64,000 nt of DNA from Roseiarcus sp963753135 (GTDB lineage Bacteria > Pseudomonadota > Alphaproteobacteria > Rhizobiales > Beijerinckiaceae). Below, piece by piece: positions 16,944 through 24,076 of the stretch. A program made the translations under genes and the position numbers. The stretch lies in assembly GCA_963753135.1 (NCBI GenBank), contig CAVWBA010000024.1, positions 62,001-126,000 on the forward strand. Direction: 5' to 3'. The notes under the pieces were generated by a model. The model saw only the letters and a list, made by a program, of their open reading frames with translations. It was not told the DNA's origin and did not search any database. The stretch's first letter is position 1. Each line of letters starts with the position of its first letter.

Positions 16944-17498
16944 TTAAGTCTCTGAAATCATTGGGGTCGGCGAATCAGCCATTTCGCCGTTTTGTGTGAT
17001 ATCAAGGGCTTGCGGCCCGTTTCGTTTCGCCGCGTTCTCGCCCAAGGCTTTCGCGGCCGTTTCGGCTTGTCTCAGCGCCAACGCCTCGCGCGCGGCGTCG
17101 AGACGGCCGAGCCTGTCCTCCATCGTGTCGACCTCGTCGCCGATCCCCTGGAACGTGGCCTTGAGGCGCAGCCGGTCGGGCGCGAGGCGGTTCAATTGCT
17201 CGATGATGCGAACGAAGGCATGCGCCGCCGAAGGCTTGCCGGCGTCGATCTGGGCGCCGATGAGGTCGAGCGCCCGTTCGAGCCGCGCGATCTGTAGAAG
17301 GGCAAAGTCGTCGGCGGGATTGGAATCGCGGCGATCGAGCCGCTCGCGGACGATCTGCTGCACCCGTCGGACGCTCAAGCTTTCCGAGGCGGCGATGGCG
17401 CGGATCGACTCGCCCGCCATCAGGCGAGCGAAGATCCGCTGCGCGCGCTCACCCTCCTCGGTTAAGAAATGGACTGGCTTTGCGGCTGGCGCGGGCAT
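16944..17498 (-). CDS. Helix-turn-helix protein of unknown function
   Basis: A 184-residue protein. The start at 17498 is chosen because AAAGGA stands eight bases upstream; the frame is open for 23 more codons. Residues 15-60 form a helix-turn-helix (RIFARLMAGESIRAIAAS, then LSVRRVQQIVRERL), of the type seen in small terminase subunits and in some sigma-like regulators. The rest is helical, with a patch HAFVRIIEQLNRLAPDRLRL, and a C-terminal charged tail. It could bind DNA. No partner gene is adjacent, and no prophage genes are seen nearby, so a phage origin is not supported. Confidence 0.75.
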   Translation of the reverse strand: MPAPAAKPVHFLTEEGERAQRIFARLMAGESIRAIAASESLSVRRVQQIVRERLDRRDSNPADDFALLQIARLERALDLIGAQIDAGKPSAAHAFVRIIEQLNRLAPDRLRLKATFQGIGDEVDTMEDRLGRLDAAREALALRQAETAAKALGENAAKRNGPQALDITQNGEMADSPTPMISET

Positions 17499-17863
17499 TT
17501 GGGGCGTCCTTTCGGCGAAACCGCTAGTATAGCAAGAATTCTGTCCATCAGAAAGGATTTGTCGCAAAAAGGGTTGGCCGCGCTTATGGTTTCAGCGGTA
17601 GGAGCGCTGATTTGGGCCGCCAACGCGCGCTCCCTCCGTCATGGCCGGGCTTGACCCGGCCATCCACGAAGCGGCCGCAAAACGACCTGCGCAGATCAGG
17701 CGATGCGCGTAAGGCTATGAGGGCGATAAATCTCTTTTATGAACGCGTGGCTTTTGGCGGCAGCTCGCGTGGATGGCCGGGTCAAGCCCGGCCATGACGT
17801 GGCTCCAGACGCCCTTGCCGACCGGCGCAGGGAACGGTCCGCGCGTCAACGCGTTCAAGAGCC
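17499..17863. other. Gene-free stretch holding a 163-base inverted-repeat element
   Basis: No convincing gene is seen in these 365 bases. They contain the promoter side of the helix-turn-helix gene, the inverted-repeat element at 17637-17799, and the leader of the small secreted protein gene at 17864. Confidence 0.6.
17637..17799. repeat. Inverted-repeat element with perfect 31-base ends (MITE-like)
   Basis: The 31 bases at 17637-17667 and at 17769-17799 are perfect inverted copies of each other. Each arm is itself nearly palindromic (GGCCGGGCTTGACCCGGCC core). About 101 bases of lower-GC sequence lie between. There is no coding capacity and I see no obvious target duplication. The core is of a kind often repeated in Bradyrhizobium-related genomes. 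Whether it moves as a unit or is a pair of REP elements cannot be told here. Confidence 0.8.
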
Positions 17864-18145
17864 ATGCGGATCATCGACTCACGACTTTGCCTGATTGTCG
17901 CCGGCGCCGCCCTCGTCGCCGGCTCGGCCTTCGCCCAGGCGCAGAGCCCAGCGACAAAGAATACGGTCCCCGACGCCAATCCGCCGGCCCAGAGCTTGAG
18001 CAAGGAGCTGAACCAGTCGAACGGAATCATCCATCCGAAAGAGGTGGACCCAGGCATCCAAAAGCCGGCTCCCAAGACGGGAGACCCGAACGTCGTCCCG
18101 CCGCCGGGGACTTCAGGCGGCGCTCCCGCGCCGCAGCCGAAATAA
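17864..18145 (+). CDS. Small secreted proline-rich protein, unknown function
   Basis: A 93-residue exported protein. Residues 1-25 are a signal peptide (hydrophobic LIVAGAALVAGSAFA). The mature part is low in hydrophobics and ends with a proline/glycine-rich tail. The stretch QSNGIIHPKEVDPGIQKPAP and the following TGDPNVVPPPGTSGGAP look like a pattern I associate with small hypothetical proteins of Hyphomicrobiales. It is probably periplasmic and largely unstructured. It is flanked by repeat and accessory DNA but has normal base composition. No function is suggested by the sequence. Confidence 0.78.
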   Translation: MRIIDSRLCLIVAGAALVAGSAFAQAQSPATKNTVPDANPPAQSLSKELNQSNGIIHPKEVDPGIQKPAPKTGDPNVVPPPGTSGGAPAPQPK

Positions 18146-18215
18146 GCGCGACCAAGATAAGCGGCTCGGGTCCGTGCTAGCGTTGAGCTGCCGTTGCTTC
18201 GAATCGGAGGTTCAC

Positions 18216-18231
18216 TGAAGTGATCACTTCA
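18216..18231. repeat. 16-base perfect palindrome over the nuclease stop codon
   Basis: TGAAGTGATCACTTCA reads the same on both strands and contains the stop codon of the minus-strand nuclease gene. It may be an operator, part of a termination structure or chance; nothing else at the site decides. Confidence 0.45.
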
Positions 18232-19075
18232 ACCGCCCGGGTGTCGTCGGCACAAAACCTAGGCAATCAGCACGGCTAATACCCGCGACGGACGGATCCA
18301 AGTCCGCAACTGCCTTGATCAGCGTGTCCGTATTGGCAGCCCCAACCTTGATACCGCGGTGCGGGTCAACCGAATGGTATTTGGTCATGGCCGCGGCACC
18401 CTGAACAAACCCACTTTTGCGCGCGATGATATTCAGGGTGCGGCGGTTCTCTTGCCAATAGGTGTTCACCGGCCCATGAAGCGGCTCGGGCGGAGCACCC
18501 GGATGGATCGCCTGTGGTGGCCCGGCAAGGTTCAGGTACGAGTGGTGTGCCGCTAGTAACGTGAGGTCGTAAAGCCTGGCGACGAACGCCCGCATTTCGT
18601 CAAGGCTGCCCGGTGTTATTGCATCTTTGCACTCGATGGCAATGCGTGGGCGTCCAATTGGACAACCGCCGGTCGGTCGAGCACGGAGTGCCTGACCGAC
18701 ACTCTCGGGCACGATTGCCACGTCGATCTCGTGTTGAGCGCCGCTGCGGCCCTCGAACTGTATTCCGTTCCAAATCTCCCACTTGGACCCCTGCGCCCTG
18801 CGAAAGCCGATCACGCTTCGCATTGCTTGCACCCTGGCTTGCTCCTGCAATCCCGCTGGGCGCCCACCACGCTGGATGAAGCGGATCAAGATCGGTTCTG
18901 GAGATCGGGAGCCGTCCGAGCGCTGGAGCCAGACTTCGAAGCCCCTGACTTGAAGCTCGCGCGCAATCCCGGTCATAACGAACAACTCAAACGCCCGGCC
19001 GGCCCCGCTGGCGTTACGAAGCGTAGCGGCGCTCCCTAGTACTGCGTTGAGCGCGGCCTGTACGTTCGGGATCAT
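18224..19075 (-). CDS. Putative PD-(D/E)XK-type nuclease, accessory cassette
   Basis: A 283-residue protein from an ATG at 19075 that overlaps the stop of the upstream gene (ATGA). It has the layout of a restriction-endonuclease-like fold: an early helix with E30 (GRAFELFVMTGIAREL), an acidic strand HEIDVAIVP (E116, D118), and RIAIECKD (E148, K150), followed by a helix. This D...ExK pattern is the PD-(D/E)XK metal site. No known family name comes to mind and no methylase is adjacent. GC content is visibly lower than in surrounding genes, which suggests transfer. A role in defence or DNA processing is inference; catalytic activity depends on the motif call being right. Confidence 0.66.
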   Translation of the reverse strand: MIPNVQAALNAVLGSAATLRNASGAGRAFELFVMTGIARELQVRGFEVWLQRSDGSRSPEPILIRFIQRGGRPAGLQEQARVQAMRSVIGFRRAQGSKWEIWNGIQFEGRSGAQHEIDVAIVPESVGQALRARPTGGCPIGRPRIAIECKDAITPGSLDEMRAFVARLYDLTLLAAHHSYLNLAGPPQAIHPGAPPEPLHGPVNTYWQENRRTLNIIARKSGFVQGAAAMTKYHSVDPHRGIKVGAANTDTLIKAVADLDPSVAGISRADCLGFVPTTPGRLK

Positions 19076-19592
19076 ACCGGAGACTGTCTCCGGACTTGAG
19101 ATGACCACTGGTCAAGCGCAGACCGTAGACCCGTCATAGCGGCACGCGCCGTTTCTATGTCGCTACGGGAGGCCGTCAAGTCTTCCTCGTCATTGATTAC
19201 GATTTGGATAGGCGCCGAGATCACCCTCGAGGTGTTGCTCTTCCTCCCGCTCGGGCTGTGATGAGGGCTCAACGGCAATCTCGTTAAGGGCGTCGGATGC
19301 GTCCACGAGGTCGTTGAGTGCGAACTCCAAACGTTCCGATACATAGGTCGCAGCCCAGACGATTTGGTCGTCCCCGAGGATGGGCATGGCCGGTATTACT
19401 GACAGAATGGGCTCACGCCGCCCTTGTTCGCCGAGCCGCACCTGCGCGCGGGCACTTGCCAGTGCCTCCTCAGAACTCTTCTGTTTCGCGGCCGCGCTAA
19501 ATCCGATCGATGAGTTCGAAAGCAAGCCAATCCGCCCCCGCTGTCGCCAAAGTTTCGATGAGCGGGAGGAGGCGAGGATCGAGGATGGCCAT
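19072..19592 (-). CDS. Small helical partner gene of the nuclease (two one-base shifts)
   Basis: Reading minus-strand frames together gives one likely protein of about 172 residues. It starts at the ATG at 19592 (MAILDPRLLPLIETLATAG, then ADWLAFELIDRI), shifts near 19498-19501 in a run of A/T into AAAKQKSSEEALASARAQVR and ERLEFALNDLVDASDALNEI, then shifts again near 19229-19240 into VISAPIQIVINDEEDLTASR and ends SQVRRQSPV. Both shifts are one extra base. The stop overlaps the nuclease start, so the two form an operon. The protein is acidic and mostly helical with no motif I recognise. A different reading, that this is true decay, cannot be excluded. Confidence 0.5.
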
Positions 19593-19918
19593 GAGTATTT
19601 GCTATTCGTTAGGCTGGAGATCCACTTGAGGCGGATCCCTGCCGAAGGGGTCGGCGAGCGCATTAGCACGGGGCGTGCCGATTTGACGTGTGAAATGGCG
19701 GCCGCGGTACACGCTTTATATTGCACCGCTTCGGGACTTGGCGCCCACGCCGACAAAGGTCTGGAATGAAGCTCTGTTGTTCGAGTGCCTCCTGACGCCA
19801 GCCGAATTCGAAAAGTCGCCGGTCTGCATCCGGCGAAGGGCGGTCATTCCCCAGCGCCCGGCGTCCGTCTCAGTTGGGATCGAAACCGGTCGAAATCTTC
19901 CTTAACGGCACTAACCGC
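19593..19918. other. Unresolved accessory stretch upstream of the nuclease cassette
   Basis: Several short frames are open on both strands in these 326 bases, none with a convincing start, ribosome site and length together. On the minus strand LFEFGWRQEALEQQSFIPDL and NALADPFGRDPPQVDLQPNE look protein-like but lie in different frames and are broken by stops. On the plus strand a frame at 19690-19905 is also open. It may be the remnant of a third gene of the cassette. Confidence 0.4.
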
Positions 19919-21088
19919 TCACCCCCCGCTCCGCGTCAGCACGACCTTCATGCAGGCGTCGATGTCGAAGGCCTGCGCCATCGCCTTGTCCACCTGATCG
20001 ACCGGGAATTCGTGGGTGACGAATTTTTTGAGCGGATAGGCGGTCTTGAATTTGTTCAGGAGTTTCAGGCTGCTCGGGTAGCCGGTCGGGGGATGGTTGG
20101 TCATGCCGAAGAGGCGGATCTGGTTCGCCAGCAGATGGCGGTGCGGATTGATCGGGATGTCGCCGACATCGGCGAACACGCCGGCGACGAAATAGGCGCC
20201 GCCGCGCCGCGCCATTTCCAGCCCCTCGGGGATCGCCTCGGCGACCCCGGTGCATTCGACGACGACGTCGCCGCCGCGGCCTTGGGTCAGATCCCGCACG
20301 GCCTGAACGCGCTCGGCCTGGGTCGTGTTCTTCAGGCTGATCACGGCGTCGGCGCCGAAATCCTTCGCCAGTCGAAGCCGGAAATCGGAGCGGTCGATCG
20401 CGATGATCGTGCCCGCGCCCATGAGCCGGGCTTTGAGGACATGCAGGAGGCCGAGCGGACCCACGCCCTGGATGACGATGGTCGCGCCTGAGCCGAACCC
20501 TTCCCCTCCCATGGTGTAAAGCTCTTTGGCTTTGTCGAGGTTGTAGGTGCAGGCCATCAGTTCCGACATGACCGCGATGCGCGGCTCCATGTCCTCGGGA
20601 ACCTTGAACACGAAGGCGTCCTTGCGGACGTAGATGTAATCGGCCCAGCCGCCCATGAGATGCGGGCCTTCGTCGCAGGTGAAGGCGTTGCCGTAGCCCT
20701 TGATGTTCTGGCACAGCGGAAAGCCGAACGTGTTCCGGCAATACCAGCACTTGCCGCACAGAATGTCGGGACACATGACGACCCGGTCGCCAACTTTGAG
20801 CTTTTCGCCGGCATATTCGAGCGAATGAGCGGCGGTCTTGCCGATCTCGGCCACCTTGCCCACGATCTCGTGGCCGGGAATGATCGGAAAGGGCGTGTGC
20901 GACTCGGCGGGCGTCCCGGCATATTGCACCGTCTCGCCGCGGAACGTGTGCTTGTCCGTTCCGCAGATGCCGCACATTTCGAGCTCGATGACCATCGAGA
21001 CATCGTCGATCTCCGGATAGGGATAGCGCCGGACCTCGAACTTTCCCGGCGCCGTCATCACCGCGGCGTTGACGCTGTTCTGCTTCAT
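19919..21088 (-). CDS. Zinc-dependent alcohol dehydrogenase (MDR family)
   Basis: A 389-residue medium-chain dehydrogenase/reductase. Catalytic zinc ligands are visible as C42 and H47 in CGICGTDKH and H73-E74 in PGHEIVG. The structural zinc site is C111, C114, C117 and C126. The nucleotide-binding fold has GVGPLGLLHVLKARLMGAGT. It would oxidise an alcohol or polyol with NAD(P); the substrate cannot be read from sequence. A second, frameshifted dehydrogenase lies upstream on the same strand, 132 bases away. The gap holds a CCCCTCTCCC/GGGAGAAGGGG palindrome. Placed next to the nuclease cassette, but with normal GC content. Confidence 0.93.
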   Translation of the reverse strand: MKQNSVNAAVMTAPGKFEVRRYPYPEIDDVSMVIELEMCGICGTDKHTFRGETVQYAGTPAESHTPFPIIPGHEIVGKVAEIGKTAAHSLEYAGEKLKVGDRVVMCPDILCGKCWYCRNTFGFPLCQNIKGYGNAFTCDEGPHLMGGWADYIYVRKDAFVFKVPEDMEPRIAVMSELMACTYNLDKAKELYTMGGEGFGSGATIVIQGVGPLGLLHVLKARLMGAGTIIAIDRSDFRLRLAKDFGADAVISLKNTTQAERVQAVRDLTQGRGGDVVVECTGVAEAIPEGLEMARRGGAYFVAGVFADVGDIPINPHRHLLANQIRLFGMTNHPPTGYPSSLKLLNKFKTAYPLKKFVTHEFPVDQVDKAMAQAFDIDACMKVVLTRSGG

Positions 21089-21117
21089 TCATGAACCCCG
21101 AAAGTGGCCCGCCGGGG

Positions 21118-21163
21118 CCCAGCCCAATCCACGGTCCCCTCTCCCCCGCAAGCTGGGAGAAGG
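21118..21163. repeat. GC palindrome of the CCCTCTCCC type between dehydrogenases
   Basis: The stretch contains CCCCTCTCCC, a short spacer and GGGAGAAGGGG. It resembles, in composition and layout, the repeats found inside hrpB and the PodJ-like gene. It may be the same dispersed family; the match is by eye. Confidence 0.45.
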
Positions 21164-21220
21164 GGCGATCGCGCCGAGCGCCGCATCTCTCGGCCGGGTC
21201 TTGCCGTCGTTTTCCCGCCC

Positions 21221-22348
21221 CTAGTCGAACAGGATGACCTGCCTCACCCCGACCCCCTCGCGCAGCCGGTCGAAGCCTTCGTTGATCTCCTCGAGCTTCA
21301 GGCGGTGGGTGAGCAACTGGTCGACCGGCAGGCGGCCGGCGCGGAAGAGGGCGATCATGCGCGGCACGTCGCGCTGCGGGACGGATGAGCCGACGTAAGA
21401 ACCCTTGAGCGTCCGCTCCTCGGCGACCAGAACGAGCGGGGAGAGGTTCATCCGTTTGTCCGGATGGGGCAGGCCGGCGGTCACCGTCGCCCCGCCCCGC
21501 GCGGTCGCCGCATAGGCGAGCTCGAGCGCCGGAACGGAGCCCGCCATCTCGAAGGCGACATCGACGCCATTGCCCGAGACACGCCGGATTTCGCCGACAG
21601 CGTCGTTCGCGCGCGCGTTCACCGTTTGCGTTGCGCCGAGTCTGGGTCGCAAAGGCGAGCTTTTCGTCGGAGAGATCGACGGCGACGATCTGGCGCGCGC
21701 CCGCTAGCCTTGCGCCGAGCACAACGCTCAGGCCCACGCCGCCCAAGCCCACCACCGCCACCGATTGGCCCGGCTCGAGCTTGGCGGTGTTGACCACCGC
21801 GCCGACCCCGGTCAGCACGGCGCAGCCGAACAGAGCCGCGAGCTCAAGCGGCAGGTCGGGGTCGATCTTGACGCAGGATTCGCGCGCCACCACCGCATGG
21901 GTTGAAAAGGCGGCGACGCCAAGCAGATGGTTGACCGGCTCGGCGTGAAACGAGAGCCGCCGCTCGCCGGAAAGCAGCGTTCCGCGGCGTTGGCCTTGGC
22001 GGCCGGCTCGCAGAGCGCGGGACGTCCCGAAGCGCAGGGGCCGCAGCGGCCGCAGCTCGGGACGAACACCAGCACCACATGGTCGCCTGCTTCAAGATCG
22101 GTCACGCCGTCGCCGACGGCCTCGACGATTCCGGCCGCCTCGTGGCCCAGCGCCATCGGCATCGGACGGGGGCGCGAGCCGTCGATCACCGACAGGTCCG
22201 AATGGCATAGGCCCGCGGCCGCCATCTTCACCAGGACCTCGCCGCGGCCAGGGGGGCTGAGGTCGAGCTCGAGGATGTCGAGCGGCTTCGATTCGGCGTA
22301 TGGGGGCGGGAGCCCGGCCTGGCGAAGGACGGCGGCTTGGATGCGCAT
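21221..22348 (-). CDS. Zinc alcohol dehydrogenase, class III-like (two one-base shifts)
   Basis: Three consecutive minus-strand frames form one medium-chain dehydrogenase of about 375 residues. Frame one (from 22348) has AGLCHSDLSVIDG and GHEAAGIVE for catalytic zinc and CGRCGPCASGRPALC for structural zinc. A missing base near 21981-21985, where GGGAACG is expected but GGAACG is read, leads to the second frame with VAVVGLGGVGLSVVLGARLAG. An extra base near 21650, before CTCGGC, leads to the third frame with NGVDVAFEMAGSVPALELAY and the C-terminus GVGVRQVILFD. Corrected length suits the family. The substrate is unknown. Sequence error is more likely than decay, given the same pattern elsewhere. 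Confidence 0.85.
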
Positions 22349-22527
22349 GGGGTTTCCTCGAACTGGAACCGCCCGATGCTGGGCGATAAAAGAGATCAGG
22401 GCAATGGCGAAAATCGGCAGCCGGTCAGCGCCTCGCCTGCAGCGTCACTTGCGCCGCGAATGCGCCCGCGCCACATACGCGTGAGGCCTGCTTCGCCTAA
22501 AAGCGGGCGCCGCCGGGAGCTTGAGCC

Positions 22528-22788
22528 ATGCCGCAGACCAACAGCCGCTTTTTCGACGATCTCTCGCGTCTCATGACCGACGCGGCGGGATTGGCCGACG
22601 GCGCGAAGCGCGAGGCGCAAACTTTCGCCCGCGCGCAGATGGAGCGGATGATGGCGGGCATGAACGTCGTCACGCGCGAGGAGTTCGAGGCGGTCAAGGA
22701 GATGGCGGCGCGGGCGCGGGACGAGAACGAGAAGCTTGCCGCAAGGGTAGCCGCGCTGGAAGCCAAGCTCAACGAGCCAAAGCCTTGA
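22528..22788 (+). CDS. ubiK: Ubiquinone biosynthesis accessory factor UbiK
   Basis: An 86-residue protein of the UbiK/YqiC (BMFP) family, which assists the late hydroxylation and methylation steps of ubiquinone synthesis in the UbiJ-UbiK complex. It has the family order of an N-terminal amphipathic helix (FFDDLSRLMTDAAGLADG), a hinge with VVTREEFEAVKEMAARARDE, and a C-terminal coiled coil (LAARVAALEAKL). It is divergent from the dehydrogenase gene upstream. Length is typical. Confidence 0.9.
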   Translation: MPQTNSRFFDDLSRLMTDAAGLADGAKREAQTFARAQMERMMAGMNVVTREEFEAVKEMAARARDENEKLAARVAALEAKLNEPKP

Positions 22789-22968
22789 TCGGACTCGCAT
22801 TCCCAGAGCCCAGCCCTTACCAGAGTCTTGATTCCGTTTACTAAATTTGTGGACCCAGAGGGGTAAGCGGTTTACGAACGGGCGCGAATCAGCAAGGTTG
22901 TAGTGGGTTGCGCGACCGGAAGGTCGAGACGGCCTCTCCTTCTTCCTCGATCCGCCGAAAGATCCCTG

Positions 22969-23472
22969 ATGACCTTCATCGACACCAGCGCTGGCGAGCG
23001 TAGCGAGCATCCCGTCGACGTCGTCGAGCGCTTGGCGGCCGTCAACGAATGGGCGTTCGATCGGGCCGAGACGGACGAGATTTCGATCCTGGTCTCCGGC
23101 CGGTTCGCCAATTACGACGTCGCCTTCACCTGGTTGCCGGATCTCGAATCCCTGCATGTGAGCTGTTCGTTCGACCTCAAGACGCCGACGCACAAGCGGG
23201 CGGCGATTGGCGAACTGACTCAGCTCATCAACGAACAATTGTGGCTTGGGCATTTCGATCAGTGGAGCCAGCAGGACGTGGTGATGTTTCGCCACGCTTT
23301 GTGCCTGGCGGGAGGCGCGGGCGCCAATGACGCGCAGTGCACCGCCGTGGTCAATGCGGCGCTCGAAGCCTGCGAGACCTATTACCAGGCGTTCCAGTTC
23401 GTTTTGTGGGCCAACCGCGGACCGCGCGAGGCGATGGCCTTCGCCGCATTCGAGACCCGCGGCGCGGCCTGA
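22969..23472 (+). CDS. YbjN domain protein
   Basis: A 167-residue cytoplasmic protein of the YbjN family, which has a fold like type III secretion chaperones. I use the ATG at 22969; the frame is open earlier but without similarity. The pattern NEWAFDRAETDEISILVSGR, the FTWLPDLESLHVSCSFDLK strand, and INEQLWLGHFDQWSQQD are characteristic of the alphaproteobacterial members. Function is not established; overproduction effects in E. coli suggested a regulatory role in motility and stress. It is near ubiK and rpmF, probably transcribed separately. Confidence 0.88.
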   Translation: MTFIDTSAGERSEHPVDVVERLAAVNEWAFDRAETDEISILVSGRFANYDVAFTWLPDLESLHVSCSFDLKTPTHKRAAIGELTQLINEQLWLGHFDQWSQQDVVMFRHALCLAGGAGANDAQCTAVVNAALEACETYYQAFQFVLWANRGPREAMAFAAFETRGAA

Positions 23473-23578
23473 AAACGCCCGTCCGGGGGACTGGCGCTCG
23501 GGCTCGATTGCGTGTAAGAGCCGCGCCTTCTCGATTTCCGGGCCTCGCCGCCCGCCTTAAGATTTTGGAGTTCCCCCG

Positions 23579-23773
23579 GTGGCCGTTCCCAGACGCAAAA
23601 CTTCGCCCTCGCGCCGCGGCATGCGCCGCTCGGCCGACGCGCTCAAGGCGCCCTCTTATGTCGAAGACAAGGATTCCGGCGAATTGCGCCGCCCGCATCA
23701 CATCGACCTCAAGAGCGGCATGTATCGCGGCCGCCAGGTCCTGAAGCCGAAGTCCAAGACTGTCGACGCCTGA
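23579..23773 (+). CDS. rpmF: 50S ribosomal protein L32
   Basis: A 64-residue basic protein. The MAVPRRKTSPSRRGMRRS start and RRPHHIDLKSGMYRGRQVL are L32 landmarks. It lacks the zinc-binding cysteines of some bacterial L32 proteins, which is normal in Alphaproteobacteria. It starts with GTG, with TTGGAG nine bases upstream. It is a 23S rRNA-binding protein of the large subunit. Confidence 0.96.
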   Translation: MAVPRRKTSPSRRGMRRSADALKAPSYVEDKDSGELRRPHHIDLKSGMYRGRQVLKPKSKTVDA

Positions 23774-24076
23774 GCGGCGAAAGCCCGCCGCGGCGGCCAA
23801 TTTGCGCGTCCGAGAGGGAGACCGCAGTCGTCTGCGCTCGAAAAAGCGGGCGCTTTCGCGCTTTGCCGCGTGAAGTCTATTCATTTGATTTGTAAAGGCA
23901 TTTAGCGAGAATTCGCACTCGGCTTTTTCGCGGCTCTAAACCAAGAGTCAGAGCATTACAAAGCTTTCATGTTGGCGACATCGCCTGTTTAGGCGAACGA
24001 GCGCATTCTCTCCATCGTGAGGCGGCGGGGATAGTCTCCGCGGCAATGATGATCTGGATGCTCGGAGCAGCGCTTG
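23774..24076. other. Gene-free leader region before htrA
   Basis: No gene is seen in these 303 bases. The stretch around 23880-23970 is markedly AT-richer than its surroundings and probably holds the htrA promoter. A small hairpin, TCGCCT-GTTT-AGGCGA, lies at 23981-23996. I cannot point to a firm sigma-factor site. Confidence 0.5.

Noticed and set aside
18150..18215. Possible tRNA 3' end or attachment site next to the nuclease cassette
   Set aside because: TTCGAATC occurs, but the flanking stem and the rest of a tRNA are absent, and no direct repeat was found at the other side.
19690..19905. 71-codon plus-strand frame upstream of the first dehydrogenase
   Set aside because: No ribosome site or family pattern; equally good pieces exist on the other strand, so coding cannot be assigned.
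17499..19918. Intact insertion sequence or prophage around the accessory patch
   Set aside because: No transposase, integrase or phage structural gene is visible; only inverted repeats and the nuclease cassette.
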